Numbered from the stretch's first letter, positions 1-9,219 are shown. The stretch is DNA of 64,000 bases from Neobacillus soli NBRC 102451 (GCF_001591665.1 NZ_BCVI01000036.1:99866-163865); one strand, 5' to 3'. Numbers and translations: made by a program. The notes: a model not told the origin generated them from the letters alone.

Positions 1-351
1 AATGAAGCATTGAAGCCATTTGGATTATTTAGTGCCCAGTGGGCCGTTCTGTTTATTTTAAAAACCGAAGGCTCATTAACTCAAAAAGAGCTTTGTAATT
101 ACTTATTTGTTGAGGCTCCGCCAATGACGCGCACCATTCAACGGCTTGTCAAACAAGGATTTGTAAATCAGGTTCCCGGTAAAGACAAACGGGAGAAGCT
201 CATTCAACTAACAGATAAGGCATTAATGGAGTATCCAAAATGGGAAAGTACCGTATTTGAGACGAATCGGTCTTTATTGAAGCATCTTCCAGCTACATCA
301 CAGGAAGAGCTTTTTAAATTGCAAAAGGGCTGGTTACACGGGCTATTATAA
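1..351 (+). CDS. MarR-family transcriptional regulator (5' end outside window)
   Basis: The frame is open from the first base, so about 25-30 N-terminal residues lie outside the window. The visible part carries a winged-helix pattern typical of MarR proteins: the helix segment LTQKELCNYLFVEAPPMTRT, a recognition helix leading into IQRLVKQGFV, and the wing GKDKREKLIQLT with the conserved D-x-R. MarR proteins are dimeric repressors that often sense small aromatic or toxic compounds. It ends 15 bases before the start of an MFS exporter, so it most likely controls that gene. The family is clear; the ligand cannot be told. Confidence 0.8.
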   Translation, partial: NEALKPFGLFSAQWAVLFILKTEGSLTQKELCNYLFVEAPPMTRTIQRLVKQGFVNQVPGKDKREKLIQLTDKALMEYPKWESTVFETNRSLLKHLPATSQEELFKLQKGWLHGLL

Positions 352-366
352 AAAGGAGTGCATCAC

Positions 367-1584
367 ATGAATAAACCAAAATTATGGACCAAAGATTTTA
401 TCAGTGTTTCCTTTAGTAACTTTTTTCTATTTTTAACTTTTTATATCCTGCTTGTAACACTTCCAACCTATGCATTGGATGAATTACATAGCAGTACTTC
501 TGTGGCGGGGCTCATGACAACGGTATTTTTGCTTTCAGCCATCATTTCTCGACCGCTTGCCGGACAATGGCTTGAACGGGCCGGGAATAAAAAAGTACTC
601 TTAACGGCTCTTATTATTTTCGCTGGCGCTTCGCTCTTATACTTTTTTCCAAAGACCGTCAGCGGTTTTCTTGTCATTCGCCTTTTGCACGGGATTGGCT
701 TCGGTATGGCGACAACAGCTGTCGGAACCATTGTCGCTGATCTAATACCGGCGTCACGCCGTGGTGAAGGAATGGGATACTTTGTCTTGTCAACAAATAT
801 GGCAATGGTATTAGGACCATTCTTCGGATTAATGGCCATGCAGCAGTGGGGCCCCAAAATCTTGTTCATCCTCAGCGTCATCGTTGCTATTGGTTCTCTC
901 GTCACTGGTCTTAGTGTCAAGCTTCCAAAAACAGAGGACCCTGATCAAATCGCGGCTAGTTCAACTTTTTCCATTCGTAATTTGTTTGAAGCATCTGCCG
1001 TTCCCATCGCCATTGTCGGCAGCTTCTTAGCAATCGTCTATTCGGCCCTTCTTTCATTTGTATCGATCTACGCCAATGAAATTCACTTAGCAAATGTTGC
1101 TAGTCTTTTCTTTGTCGTCTATGCGATTGTTCTTTTACTTTCAAGACCCTTTACTGGAAAATGGCTCGATCTTTATGGACCAAATGTTATTACGTTTCCA
1201 TGTATCCTTTTGTTTGCGATTGGGATGTTTATTTTAAGCCAGAGCAGCGGCGCAGTCACATTTCTCCTTTCAGCAGGAATGATTGGTTTGGGTTGGGGTA
1301 CTCTTTTTCCTACCTTTCAAACGATTGCCATTCAAGATGCTGCACCTAGAAAAAGAGGATTGGCGACAGCTACCTTTTTATCTATCTATGACACGGGCAT
1401 TGCACTAGGATCACTTTTAGTCGGAATTGTCGCTGCAAAAATGGAGTATAGTTCCTTATATTTCTATTGTTCCTTCTATATTTTAATTGGGGCGGTTCTT
1501 TATTATTTCCTTCATACAAAGAAGAAGCGGGCTACTTCAGTGCAATTAACCAGCCAATCAGAATCAAACATGCAGGAAATGTAA
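367..1584 (+). CDS. MFS transporter, probable drug/metabolite exporter
   Basis: A 405-residue polytopic membrane protein with about 12 hydrophobic segments, as usual for the major facilitator superfamily. The motif-A-like loop SRPLAGQWLERAGNKKVL lies between helices 2 and 3, and a second-half counterpart (SRPFTGKWLDLYG) lies near residue 260. The ATG at 367 is preferred over the in-frame GTG at 358 because the Shine-Dalgarno AAAGGAG (352-358) overlaps that GTG and sits 8 bases from the ATG. It directly follows a MarR-type regulator, a common exporter-regulator pairing. The substrate is unknown. Confidence 0.85.
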   Translation: MNKPKLWTKDFISVSFSNFFLFLTFYILLVTLPTYALDELHSSTSVAGLMTTVFLLSAIISRPLAGQWLERAGNKKVLLTALIIFAGASLLYFFPKTVSGFLVIRLLHGIGFGMATTAVGTIVADLIPASRRGEGMGYFVLSTNMAMVLGPFFGLMAMQQWGPKILFILSVIVAIGSLVTGLSVKLPKTEDPDQIAASSTFSIRNLFEASAVPIAIVGSFLAIVYSALLSFVSIYANEIHLANVASLFFVVYAIVLLLSRPFTGKWLDLYGPNVITFPCILLFAIGMFILSQSSGAVTFLLSAGMIGLGWGTLFPTFQTIAIQDAAPRKRGLATATFLSIYDTGIALGSLLVGIVAAKMEYSSLYFYCSFYILIGAVLYYFLHTKKKRATSVQLTSQSESNMQEM

Positions 1585-1652
1585 AAATCCACACAACAAA
1601 ACTCCTCCACATGGTATATAATAGAATGAAACCAAATGGAGGAGTGATTTTA

Positions 1653-1871
1653 ATGGCAAAATCCAAAGCCAAGAAATTACGTGAAAAACTTACCCGTGAA
1701 GGAAGAATGAATCCTGAAGTAAAGCGAAGCGAGTTTGTTTTTGTAGACATGAGATCAAGAACAACAAAGACGAAAAAGGACCATCTATATCAGTTTAAAC
1801 ACAAGAACCATCAATCCCAAGACGGAAATGATGGTTCTTTTTGTTTTGTCTATTCATTTTCAGCTATTTAA
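1653..1871 (+). CDS. Small basic conserved Bacillus protein (YqkK-like)
   Basis: A 72-residue, lysine- and arginine-rich protein (starts MAKSKAKKLREKLTREGR) with an excellent ribosome binding site GGAGGAG at 1638-1644. It resembles small basic proteins of Bacillus such as YqkK, but that is recognition only. The last 24 codons run through a strong terminator hairpin (1803-1842), so message termination and the C-terminus share the same bases. The stop codon overlaps the stop of the convergent minus-strand gene. Function unknown; possibly nucleic-acid binding, judged only by charge. Confidence 0.6.
   Translation: MAKSKAKKLREKLTREGRMNPEVKRSEFVFVDMRSRTTKTKKDHLYQFKHKNHQSQDGNDGSFCFVYSFSAI
1803..1846 (+). 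terminator. Intrinsic terminator inside the 3' coding region of the small basic protein
   Basis: Perfect 11-bp stem AAGAACCATCA (1803-1813) / TGATGGTTCTT (1829-1839), a 15-base loop, then a T-rich tract TTTGTTTTG. It lies wholly inside the preceding open reading frame. Confidence 0.75.
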
Positions 1872-2329
1872 AAAGTAAAAACTGGTTTATAGGTTAGCTC
1901 GATTCTTAGTAAATGGGTGTCTTGCTCTTTGTTTTCTTCCAGCAAAACAATCGTCCAGTTTTTCGAAATCATTTCACTAAGTGCTTTAAGATTTTCACCG
2001 CTCATTTTTACCCGGTCTAAACCTTCTCCGGTATCAACAAAATCCTTGTCTTCCTTCATGGCAAACTTAATCGACAGTAACGATTTAAGCGCCCCTTTTG
2101 TTAAAAAAGAAATTTCATAACCATCCATAAGGGCCCGTTCACATTTTGCTTTATTCGTTTGATAAAATTCAATCATCGTTTTCCAAGTTGGAATGCCTTC
2201 ACCGAAACTTTCGAGAATTTCTTCATTCCCTTCTTCAAAAAGAGCAATTATTTGTTGACTTTCGTAATCCTTTGCTTTAATCATCTCAAGCATGAGGGCA
2301 TAGTTTAGCGCTAATCTTTCTTTTTCCAC
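1868..2329 (-). CDS. Hypothetical protein downstream of the peptide ABC operon
   Basis: A 153-residue soluble protein, largely alpha-helical by composition, with no motif I recognise. The GTG at 2329 is chosen because a strong ribosome binding site (GAGGGGAG, bases 2337-2344) lies 7 bases upstream; a longer frame would overlap the ATPase gene. It starts 16 bases after the last ABC ATPase stop, so it is almost certainly the last gene of that operon. It could be an accessory or unrelated rider; nothing in the sequence decides this. Its stop overlaps the convergent small basic gene. Confidence 0.6.
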   Translation of the reverse strand: MEKERLALNYALMLEMIKAKDYESQQIIALFEEGNEEILESFGEGIPTWKTMIEFYQTNKAKCERALMDGYEISFLTKGALKSLLSIKFAMKEDKDFVDTGEGLDRVKMSGENLKALSEMISKNWTIVLLEENKEQDTHLLRIELTYKPVFTF

Positions 2330-2345
2330 GATTATTCTCCCCTCT

Positions 2346-3326
2346 TTAATACAAATGGCAGGCCACAAAGTGCCCATCTTCCACTTCCTTCAATGTGGGA
2401 TCTACCTCTGCGCAGATTGGTTTGGCAAACGGACATCTTGCTCTAAAGCGACAACCTTTTTCCATCTCGATTGGGCTTGGAAGCTCTCCAGTTATAATCT
2501 CACGTTTACTGTTTTGTGCCTTGATTGGATCAGGAATGGGAATCGCTGATAACAATGCTTGCGTATAGGGATGCAAGGGCTTGGCGTATAACTCATCGCT
2601 TTTCGAAATCTCAACCATTTTACCAAGATACATAACGCCAATCCGATCGGAAATATGGCGGACCATTGATAAATCATGAGCGACAAATAGATATGTAAGA
2701 TTTAATTCCTTCTGAAGGTCTTCCAACATATTGATTACTTGCGCCTGAATAGAAACATCAAGGGCAGAGATTGCCTCGTCACAAATAATGAAATCAGGAT
2801 TGGTTGAAAGAGCCCGGGCGATTCCAATTCTTTGTCGTTGGCCGCCACTAAATTCGTGTGGGAATTTTTCCATGTCTTCTTTCTTTAAACCTACTTTTTC
2901 AAGAATATCAAGGATGATTTTTTTTCTTTCACCTTTTGATAATCGAGTGTGAATTTCCAATGGTTCATCGATAATTTCTTCAACTGTCATATATGGGTTC
3001 AGTGAAGAGTAAGGATCTTGGAAAATCATTTGGATTCTTTTTCGATAGGGTTGAAGCTGTTTATTATTTAAACTGGCAATGTCGTTACCATCAAAGCAAA
3101 TTTCCCCTGCCGTAGGATCATAAAGTCGATTAAGGGTTCGTCCTAATGTTGATTTACCGCACCCCGACTCCCCTACAAGGCCAAATGTTTCTCCTTTATA
3201 TATATGGAACGAAACATCATCGACTGCTTTTACCACTTGATTTCCTTTTTTAAACATCGAATTCTTTAAAGGGAAGTATTTTTTCAGATTTTTTACATCA
3301 ACGAGTTTTTCACGTGTCTCAGCCAT
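2346..3326 (-). CDS. oppF: Oligopeptide/dipeptide ABC transporter ATPase (OppF/DppF type)
   Basis: A 326-residue ATP-binding subunit that powers peptide import at the cytoplasmic face of the membrane. Walker A is GESGCGKST (about residues 52-60), the Q-loop is [12 protein letters not shown], the signature is [15 protein letters not shown], and Walker B is [12 protein letters not shown]. The switch histidine is in VAHDLSMV. The C-terminal peptide-transporter extension holds the cysteine-rich stretch [14 protein letters not shown]. It overlaps the paired ATPase gene by 8 bases, showing translational coupling. Walker B reads DEA rather than the commoner DEP, a frequent OppF variant. Confidence 0.9.
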   Translation of the reverse strand: MAETREKLVDVKNLKKYFPLKNSMFKKGNQVVKAVDDVSFHIYKGETFGLVGESGCGKSTLGRTLNRLYDPTAGEICFDGNDIASLNNKQLQPYRKRIQMIFQDPYSSLNPYMTVEEIIDEPLEIHTRLSKGERKKIILDILEKVGLKKEDMEKFPHEFSGGQRQRIGIARALSTNPDFIICDEAISALDVSIQAQVINMLEDLQKELNLTYLFVAHDLSMVRHISDRIGVMYLGKMVEISKSDELYAKPLHPYTQALLSAIPIPDPIKAQNSKREIITGELPSPIEMEKGCRFRARCPFAKPICAEVDPTLKEVEDGHFVACHLY

Positions 3327-4323
3327 CTAGTTTGTCCCCTTCCCCTGCTAAAAAGCACATACATTTCTGCGTCGATGAGAAACTTTTGTAAACTGGCATT
3401 TCAGTGAAACATTTATCAATAGCCAATTCACAACGTTCTGCAAATGGGCAGCCTTTTGCCACCTTTGTAAGCGAAGGAGCGGAGCCTTTGATCGGCTTTA
3501 ATCTCGTTTTTTCCCCATCCACTCTCGGAATCGAGTTGATTAATGCCTTCGTATATGGATGTTTAGGAGAATAAAAGATTTCATGGGCCATGCCCTCTTC
3601 CATCACCATTCCTGCGTACATAACTAAGATACGGCTGCAAATGGTAGCGACAACGCCGAGGTCATGTGTAATTAACACAACTGACATATCGTTTTCTGTT
3701 TGGAGTTTTTTCAATAATTCTAGAATTTGTGCCTGGATGGTTACATCAAGGGCCGTTGTTGGTTCATCAGCAATTAACAACTTGGGATTGCATGCGAGTG
3801 CCATGGCAATCAAAACTCTCTGCCGCATGCCACCACTAAATTCATGGGGGTATTGGTTTACTCTCGTTTCGGGAGATGGAATTCCCACCATTCTAAGTAG
3901 TTCAATCGCTTCATTCTTTGCTTCCTTTTTCTTCATACCCCTCACTCTTATTAATAACTCAACAAGATGATCTCCTGCCTTTTTTAAAGGATTGAGAGCA
4001 GTCATCGGATCCTGGAAAATCATCGCAATTTCTCTACCTCTGATCGCTCGTTTATCTTTTTTGGACAAGTTTTCAATATGCTTTCCATCTAAGATAATCT
4101 CTCCAGCATCGATTTTTGCATTAGTAGGGATAATTCCAAGAATCGATTTCACCATAACACTTTTTCCGCTTCCTGATTCACCGACGATGCCAAGAACTTC
4201 CCCTTTTTTTACTGTAAAGTCAATTCCGCGAACCGCTTCTAGTTTGGATTTACCGTCGTAAAAGGAGGTCCGTAGTTTTTTTACTTCTAGCAAATTACTT
4301 TTTTCTTCTATGTTGGACGACAT
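3319..4323 (-). CDS. oppD: Oligopeptide/dipeptide ABC transporter ATPase (OppD/DppD type)
   Basis: A 334-residue ATPase partner of the adjacent OppF-type subunit. Walker A is GESGSGKS (about residues 48-55), the Q-loop is MIFQDPMTALNPL, the signature is FSGGMRQRVLIAMAL, and Walker B is LLIADEPTTALDVT. The H-loop is ITHDLGVV. The C-terminal oligopeptide region keeps its cysteines (GCPFAERCELAIDKC). The two ATPases form the heterodimer typical of peptide importers. It lies 15 bases downstream of the OppC-type permease gene. Confidence 0.9.
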   Translation of the reverse strand: MSSNIEEKSNLLEVKKLRTSFYDGKSKLEAVRGIDFTVKKGEVLGIVGESGSGKSVMVKSILGIIPTNAKIDAGEIILDGKHIENLSKKDKRAIRGREIAMIFQDPMTALNPLKKAGDHLVELLIRVRGMKKKEAKNEAIELLRMVGIPSPETRVNQYPHEFSGGMRQRVLIAMALACNPKLLIADEPTTALDVTIQAQILELLKKLQTENDMSVVLITHDLGVVATICSRILVMYAGMVMEEGMAHEIFYSPKHPYTKALINSIPRVDGEKTRLKPIKGSAPSLTKVAKGCPFAERCELAIDKCFTEMPVYKSFSSTQKCMCFLAGEGDKLDG

Positions 4324-4338
4324 TGACTTTACCCCCTC

Positions 4339-5193
4339 TTATTTCCCATTAGTCTTTGGTTCGACGATTGCCCTCAGGATATCCCCAAGTTTATTAAAAG
4401 AAAACACAGTCAGTACAATGAGAAGTCCAGGCAAAATCGCCATATATGGGGCATTTCCAAGGTTACCTTGGGCATTCTGGAGCATGCTTCCCCATGATGA
4501 TAAGGGCTGTTGAATCCCAAGACCTAGAAAACTTAATGCGGACTCCATTAGAATGGCATTGGCAATACTAACGGTGGATGCAACAATGAACGTAGGAAAA
4601 ACTGCTGGAATAATATGCTTCCAAATGACTTTTCTTATCGATTGCCCCGAAGATTTTGCATATAAAACATATTCTCTTTCTTTAATTGAAAGCGTCTCTG
4701 CACGGACCATTCTTGCTGTACTCATCCAAGTGAAAAGACCGATAACAAGAATAATTGCTTTTAAACCAGGAGTTAGAAAAATACTTACTACTGTCACAAG
4801 AATCATCCATGGGATTGAGGAAATGATATCTACTGTCCTCATCAAAAAGTTATCAATTCGGCCTCCGAAGTATCCACTAACGGTCCCGACCAAAACACCA
4901 ATGCTAGAGGAAATAAGCATCGCTAAAATTCCAACGGTTAGTGAGACTCGTCCACCATATAGTGCTCTCGTTAAATAATCACGACCAAGCTCATCTGTCC
5001 CAAATAAGTGCTTTGAATTCGGCCCTTGCAGGACATTTAAGACATCCACCTTGTTTGGTGGAAAGGGTGATAAAAAAGCAAAAATTGCTAATAAAATGAT
5101 AAGCACAAGGAATAGGATTGTGAATGTTGCCGTTTTATTACGTTTAAGTTCTGATTTTATCTTTTCTATTTTTCTATTTTTCTCCCCGGCCAA
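4339..5193 (-). CDS. oppC: Peptide ABC transporter permease (OppC/DppC type)
   Basis: A 284-residue integral membrane protein with an N-terminal anchor (about residues 20-45) and a BPD_transp_1 core of five further helices. The cytoplasmic EAA loop is visible as YVLYAKSSGQSIRKVIWKHI. The phrase HLFGTDELGRDYLTRALYGG is a hallmark of OppC/DppC subunits. It pairs with the OppB-type permease, whose gene ends 3 bases upstream, to form the membrane channel. Confidence 0.9.
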   Translation of the reverse strand: MAGEKNRKIEKIKSELKRNKTATFTILFLVLIILLAIFAFLSPFPPNKVDVLNVLQGPNSKHLFGTDELGRDYLTRALYGGRVSLTVGILAMLISSSIGVLVGTVSGYFGGRIDNFLMRTVDIISSIPWMILVTVVSIFLTPGLKAIILVIGLFTWMSTARMVRAETLSIKEREYVLYAKSSGQSIRKVIWKHIIPAVFPTFIVASTVSIANAILMESALSFLGLGIQQPLSSWGSMLQNAQGNLGNAPYMAILPGLLIVLTVFSFNKLGDILRAIVEPKTNGK

Positions 5194-5196
5194 CTT

Positions 5197-6153
5197 TTAT
5201 TCCCCCATTCCCTTTATTCTTGGGTCTACGATGCTATATAAAATATCTGAAGCTAAATTGCCAAGAATCACAAGACTAGAGGATAGCAGCATAATTGCCA
5301 TAACAACGGGGTAATCAAACCCTTGAATAGCCTTAACAAAATACGTTCCAATTCCAGGCCAGCCAAACACAGTCTCCGTTACTACTGCACCAGTGACTAA
5401 CATCGGCAGGCTCATCCCTACTATCGTGATGACTGGAAGTAACACATTACGGAGGACATGCTTAAATAGAATGGTAACTGAGGCTGAACCATATGCCTGT
5501 TGGACCATAACATAGTCTTCGGAAAGTTGTCCAATCGTGGACGACCTGACATAGCGGATAAGCTCTGGCATGAAAGAAAGTGTTAATACTACACACGGAA
5601 GGACAAGATGGCTTAGAAGATCAGCGAATGAACCTTCGCTTCCAATCGTATGCATTCCGAGAATCGGAAATAAGTCAAGCTGATATCCAAAGATAAATAC
5701 AAGAATCATCGCCATCCAAAAGCTAGGAATGGCAATTCCAAAAGAGCTAAGGCCATCAATCAATTTATCCGCCAGTTTGCCTTTTCGTGCCCCAGCCACA
5801 AGGCCAAGAATGACTGACAAAACTAACGCTAAAATATAGGCGGGCAAAACTAGTAAAATAGTATTCGGAATTCTTACGGAGAGATCCTTTGTAATATTCT
5901 CATGTGTTACAATCGAATAACCCCATTCACCACTCAAAATTCCTTTCACCCAATAAAAGTATTGTATATATGCCGGCTGATTTAAACCGTACCTTTCCTT
6001 AATAAGATTCACTGTTCTCTCCGACATATTCGGTGTAGTCATTGCGTCCACTGCATCGTATGGAGCCAGTTGAATGAGTCCAAAACAAATGATTGAAATA
6101 ATGACGAGCATCGGGATGGCCTGCATAATCCTTTTAAAAATATACTTAAACAA
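5197..6153 (-). CDS. oppB: Peptide ABC transporter permease (OppB/DppB type)
   Basis: A 318-residue membrane subunit with the family N-terminus (residues 1-30, FKRIMQAIPMLVIISIICF), a periplasm-facing segment containing RYGLNQPAYIQYFYWVKGIL, and the EAA loop YVMVQQAYGSASVTILFKHV. The C-terminal signature GAVVTETVFGWPGIGTY is characteristic of OppB/DppB. It is the first permease gene of the operon and is separated from the binding-protein gene by a strong hairpin (6225-6252). Confidence 0.9.
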   Translation of the reverse strand: MFKYIFKRIMQAIPMLVIISIICFGLIQLAPYDAVDAMTTPNMSERTVNLIKERYGLNQPAYIQYFYWVKGILSGEWGYSIVTHENITKDLSVRIPNTILLVLPAYILALVLSVILGLVAGARKGKLADKLIDGLSSFGIAIPSFWMAMILVFIFGYQLDLFPILGMHTIGSEGSFADLLSHLVLPCVVLTLSFMPELIRYVRSSTIGQLSEDYVMVQQAYGSASVTILFKHVLRNVLLPVITIVGMSLPMLVTGAVVTETVFGWPGIGTYFVKAIQGFDYPVVMAIMLLSSSLVILGNLASDILYSIVDPRIKGMGE

Positions 6154-6224
6154 GATAGAAACACTCCTTAATTTTCCCGCTCATTTTTGTCATAATCATT
6201 TTAATACTTCTTAGATTAATAAAT

Positions 6225-6252
6225 AAAGATAAACAGCTCACTGTTTATCTTT
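6225..6252 (-). terminator. Intercistronic hairpin between binding-protein and permease genes
   Basis: Perfect 12-bp stem (AAAGATAAACAG / CTGTTTATCTTT, loop of 4) followed on the minus strand by the A/T-rich CTTTATTTATTAA. It probably acts as a leaky terminator or RNA stabiliser that keeps the binding protein in excess. Confidence 0.65.
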
Positions 6253-6274
6253 ATCTACTCATTCTTCTATTGTA

Positions 6275-7861
6275 TTAATAAGACAGCTTAGACATATCTT
6301 CAAATGTATAAACTGGCACTAATCCTGCTTCGTCAATGCCTTTGATTCTAGAATCAATGGCAAGAATTCGTTTGTTTTCTACAAGCGGATAGAAGGCGGC
6401 ATCTTCAATGATCAGTTTTTGAATTTCTTCATATATAGCTTGACGCTTCACATCATCTTTCTCAACACGGCCTTGGTTAAATAATTCATCCACTTTCGTG
6501 TTACTATAATGCATGTAGTTAGCATTACCCTTTGTCACGAATAATGAATTAAATGTATCCGGGTCAATTCCCATGATGTAACCGCTAAGATACATATCAA
6601 AATCCGTTTGAACACTTTGTAACTTTTGGCTTAAAGCTGTTGCATCCATTCCAACAAGATCAACAGTAATGCCTGCAGCCTGTAGGTTTTGTTGAATAAC
6701 AGCAGCCTGCTTTTGCTGAATTGGGTTATTAGCAGTAAAAGCAAGTTTTAATTTCAAATTCTTAACGCCAGCATTGGCTAAAAGTTCTTTTGATTTTTTT
6801 GTATCGAAATTATGCTTTTCTACATTCTCGGTATAATAAGTTGCTTTTCTAGGTAAGAACGAATAAGCTGGTTCGGCAAATTCCTTAGAAATATAGCTGG
6901 CCGTATTAATTTCATCACGATTCATTGCATAAGCAACCGCTTGACGAACTTCTTTTGTTTGTACTGGCTTTGAACTTAAATTAAATGCTAAGTATCCGAC
7001 TCTTCCTTCATCATAAGGCTCAAGGGTAACATTCTTGCTATCTTTGAATTTACTTGTTTCTGATGGCTGAATCGCGAACGCATTAACTTCACCTTTTTGC
7101 AAGGCTAATGTTGCTGTATTGGCATCCATAATAATACGGTAAACAACTTTCGAAATCTTCGGTGCTCCTAAGAAGTAATCATCATTCTTTTCAAACGTAA
7201 CGCTTTCTCCAGCTTTATACTCCTTGAACTTATATGGTCCAGTGCCAACTGGCGTAGCATTTTTAGGACTGTTAGCAATATTTGTTTCACCTTCGTAGAT
7301 ATGTTTAGGCATGATGAAGATATTTCCTAATGCTTCAAAGGCGCCAATACTTACTTCAGGTAGAGTAAATTTAACCGTATAATCATCTACTTTTTCTACT
7401 TTTACAGGCTTATTGTTAAAAATGAGCTGACTTTGAGCCCAACCGCCATTTTCTTCCTTGAGCATTTCATTATAAGTAAATACGACATCATCTGCAGTAA
7501 ATGACTGTCCATCATGCCACTTAACATCTTTTCTTAATTTAGCTGTATACGTTAAGAAATCAGATGAAGGTGTCATGCTTTCTGCCAAAAAGTACTTCAC
7601 ATCGTCTTTTCCGTTATACATATATAATGGAGAATAGAGAGCTTTAATCTCCATTAATCCGTAACGGTCACCAGTTGTAATCACGTTGACCGCGTTTCCT
7701 GGGTCACCGTCAATCCCATAAATAAATGTATCCGATTTATTTGTGCCTTCACTTGTATTTTTCGAATCTGCATTATCCTTCGAATTAGAAGAACAGGCTG
7801 CAAGTACTAGAAAAATACTTAGTAACATGGCAACTAATATATTTACGTTTTTACGTCTCAC
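6275..7861 (-). CDS. Extracellular peptide-binding lipoprotein of the ABC importer
   Basis: A 528-residue family-5 solute-binding protein. The N-terminus has a charged start, a hydrophobic core and a lipobox (FLVLAAC) at about residues 16-23, so it is a lipoprotein anchored outside the membrane. The mature part has the SBP_bac_5 pattern: KLRKDVKWHDGQSFTADDVV, GTGPYKFKEY, and an AVAYAMNRDEI segment. The start is placed at GTG 7861 because AGGGGG (7869-7874) lies 7 bases upstream. It precedes the permease and ATPase genes, matching an opp/dpp order. Substrate (oligopeptide, dipeptide or nickel) cannot be decided by eye. Confidence 0.85.
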   Translation of the reverse strand: MRRKNVNILVAMLLSIFLVLAACSSNSKDNADSKNTSEGTNKSDTFIYGIDGDPGNAVNVITTGDRYGLMEIKALYSPLYMYNGKDDVKYFLAESMTPSSDFLTYTAKLRKDVKWHDGQSFTADDVVFTYNEMLKEENGGWAQSQLIFNNKPVKVEKVDDYTVKFTLPEVSIGAFEALGNIFIMPKHIYEGETNIANSPKNATPVGTGPYKFKEYKAGESVTFEKNDDYFLGAPKISKVVYRIIMDANTATLALQKGEVNAFAIQPSETSKFKDSKNVTLEPYDEGRVGYLAFNLSSKPVQTKEVRQAVAYAMNRDEINTASYISKEFAEPAYSFLPRKATYYTENVEKHNFDTKKSKELLANAGVKNLKLKLAFTANNPIQQKQAAVIQQNLQAAGITVDLVGMDATALSQKLQSVQTDFDMYLSGYIMGIDPDTFNSLFVTKGNANYMHYSNTKVDELFNQGRVEKDDVKRQAIYEEIQKLIIEDAAFYPLVENKRILAIDSRIKGIDEAGLVPVYTFEDMSKLSY

Positions 7862-8138
7862 TGTTTTTCCCCCTATGTAGCTATTTTGTCTGCTAAACAA
7901 CAGAATAATAGTTGTTGGTGATGCAGTTTAATCCCTACTATTCTTATATGTTTTACTTTAGATATTTTACATGATAATACTATATTAGTAAATGATAAAG
8001 AAAGGCTAATTTCGAATTATTTATGTAATTTTTTTTGTGGAGGGTGAAGCATATTAATGTAAGCAGTTTCTTTTACTATTGTTACTAATTAGGCTAAGCT
8101 TTTTTTTGTAAGAAATTTTATTAATTGGAGGTATGGAT

Positions 8139-8702
8139 ATGTTTGATGTTGTAATTATTGGTGCAGGACCTGCCGGGGCAAGTGCTGCCTTATTTACTGC
8201 CAAGGCTGGCAAGAAAACAGTAGTCATTGATAATGACAAAAGCGTTACGAAGCGCGCATGGCTTGAAAATCACTATGGTGTTGCGGAAATCTCCGGTCCA
8301 GACCTTGTCGAAGTCGGTAAAAAGCAAGCAAGCAAGTTTGGTGCAGAGCTAGTTCATGCAACTGTTACAAATGTTAGTAAAGGTGAAAGCGGCTTTAAGG
8401 TGGAAACGGACCAAGGTGAATTCGAAGCAAAGCATGTCATTGTTGCGACTGGTATGATGGCCGACCTTGCTGAAATGGTTGGTTTAACTACCAAGGCAGG
8501 AACTGAACCAAGGGTCAAAACAATTCTTGACGTTGATGCTGCTGGAAAAACAAATATAGAAGGAATCTGGGCAGCTGGAACAATTGCAGGTGTGAGTATG
8601 CATACCATCATTACTGCTGGAGACGGTGCAAAAGTAGCCATCAATGTGATCAGCGAAATCAACGGCGAGCGCTATGTAGACCATGACATGATCAAATCCT
8701 AA
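8139..8702 (+). CDS. Small FAD-dependent oxidoreductase, thioredoxin-reductase-like
   Basis: A 187-residue flavoprotein with the dinucleotide motif GAGPAGASAA at about residues 8-17 and a C-terminal FAD motif in IEGIWAAGTIAGVSMHT. Full thioredoxin reductases are about 310 residues and carry an NADPH domain with CxxC in the middle. Here both are absent, so only the FAD-binding half-domains remain. ATG 8139 is chosen over ATG 8133 because the ribosome binding site GGAGGT abuts 8133 but is 6 bases from 8139. It is followed after 29 bases by a VOC protein, suggesting a two-gene unit. Electron donor and substrate are unknown. Confidence 0.75.
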   Translation: MFDVVIIGAGPAGASAALFTAKAGKKTVVIDNDKSVTKRAWLENHYGVAEISGPDLVEVGKKQASKFGAELVHATVTNVSKGESGFKVETDQGEFEAKHVIVATGMMADLAEMVGLTTKAGTEPRVKTILDVDAAGKTNIEGIWAAGTIAGVSMHTIITAGDGAKVAINVISEINGERYVDHDMIKS

Positions 8703-8731
8703 ACAGGATACATTTTAGGAGGAACTTATAG

Positions 8732-9115
8732 ATGGACGGAAAGAAAATCGATCATGTTGGTGTCATGGTCAAAGACCTTGATGCTTCCATAACGTTTTAT
8801 CAGGATGTTGTCGGCATGAAATTAAAGGATAAGTTTACGATTGCAAACGGTGCAAAGACGCTAGCTTTCCTTGGATTCACTGGGTCTGATGAAACCGAAT
8901 TGGAACTGATTTATGGCTCAAATGATAACTTCCCGGCGGAAGGCAGAGTGAATCATTTTGCCATTACTGTCGAAGATATTGAAGCGGAATTTGAACGTTT
9001 AAAGGGATTGGATGTTCAGTTTATCCATCCTGAGATTTCTACCCTGCCAAACGGTTACCGTAATTTCTTTGTGCACGGACCGAATTGTGAAAAGGTTGAG
9101 TTTTTCCAGAGGTAA
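8732..9115 (+). CDS. VOC-family (glyoxalase/dioxygenase fold) protein
   Basis: A 127-residue single-module vicinal-oxygen-chelate protein. Seen are the N-terminal KIDHVGVMVKDLDASITFYQ (metal-ligand His at about residue 8), the repeated module RVNHFAITVEDIEAEFERL with a second His, and the C-terminal GPNCEKVEFFQR with the acidic metal ligand. The layout resembles methylmalonyl-CoA epimerase or glyoxalase-I-like proteins; the reaction cannot be told. It sits behind the small FAD oxidoreductase and ahead of a clear terminator. Confidence 0.8.
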   Translation: MDGKKIDHVGVMVKDLDASITFYQDVVGMKLKDKFTIANGAKTLAFLGFTGSDETELELIYGSNDNFPAEGRVNHFAITVEDIEAEFERLKGLDVQFIHPEISTLPNGYRNFFVHGPNCEKVEFFQR

Positions 9116-9136
9116 AACATCATATTGGATATTTTC

Positions 9137-9176
9137 AAACGGAGGGACTCGGGCTGCTGAGTCCCTCCGTTTTTCG
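9137..9176 (+). terminator. Intrinsic terminator after the VOC gene
   Basis: Perfect 14-bp stem AAACGGAGGGACTC (9137-9150) / GAGTCCCTCCGTTT (9159-9172) with an 8-base loop and a T run. Confidence 0.9.
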
Positions 9177-9190
9177 ATGAAGACTATTTA

Positions 9191-9219
9191 TTGACAAGGT
9201 CCCGCCTTCCTTTTAAAAT
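9191..9219 (+). promoter_or_regulatory. Sigma-A promoter for the DHA2 exporter gene
   Basis: TTGACA (9191-9196), a 17-base spacer, and TAAAAT (9214-9219), placed between the upstream terminator and the exporter start, leaving a leader of roughly 110 bases. Confidence 0.6.

Noticed and set aside
468..920. 150-codon minus-strand frame inside the first MFS gene
   Set aside because: Shadow of a membrane protein gene, with no start site and low-complexity product. Similar shadows inside other genes were left out.
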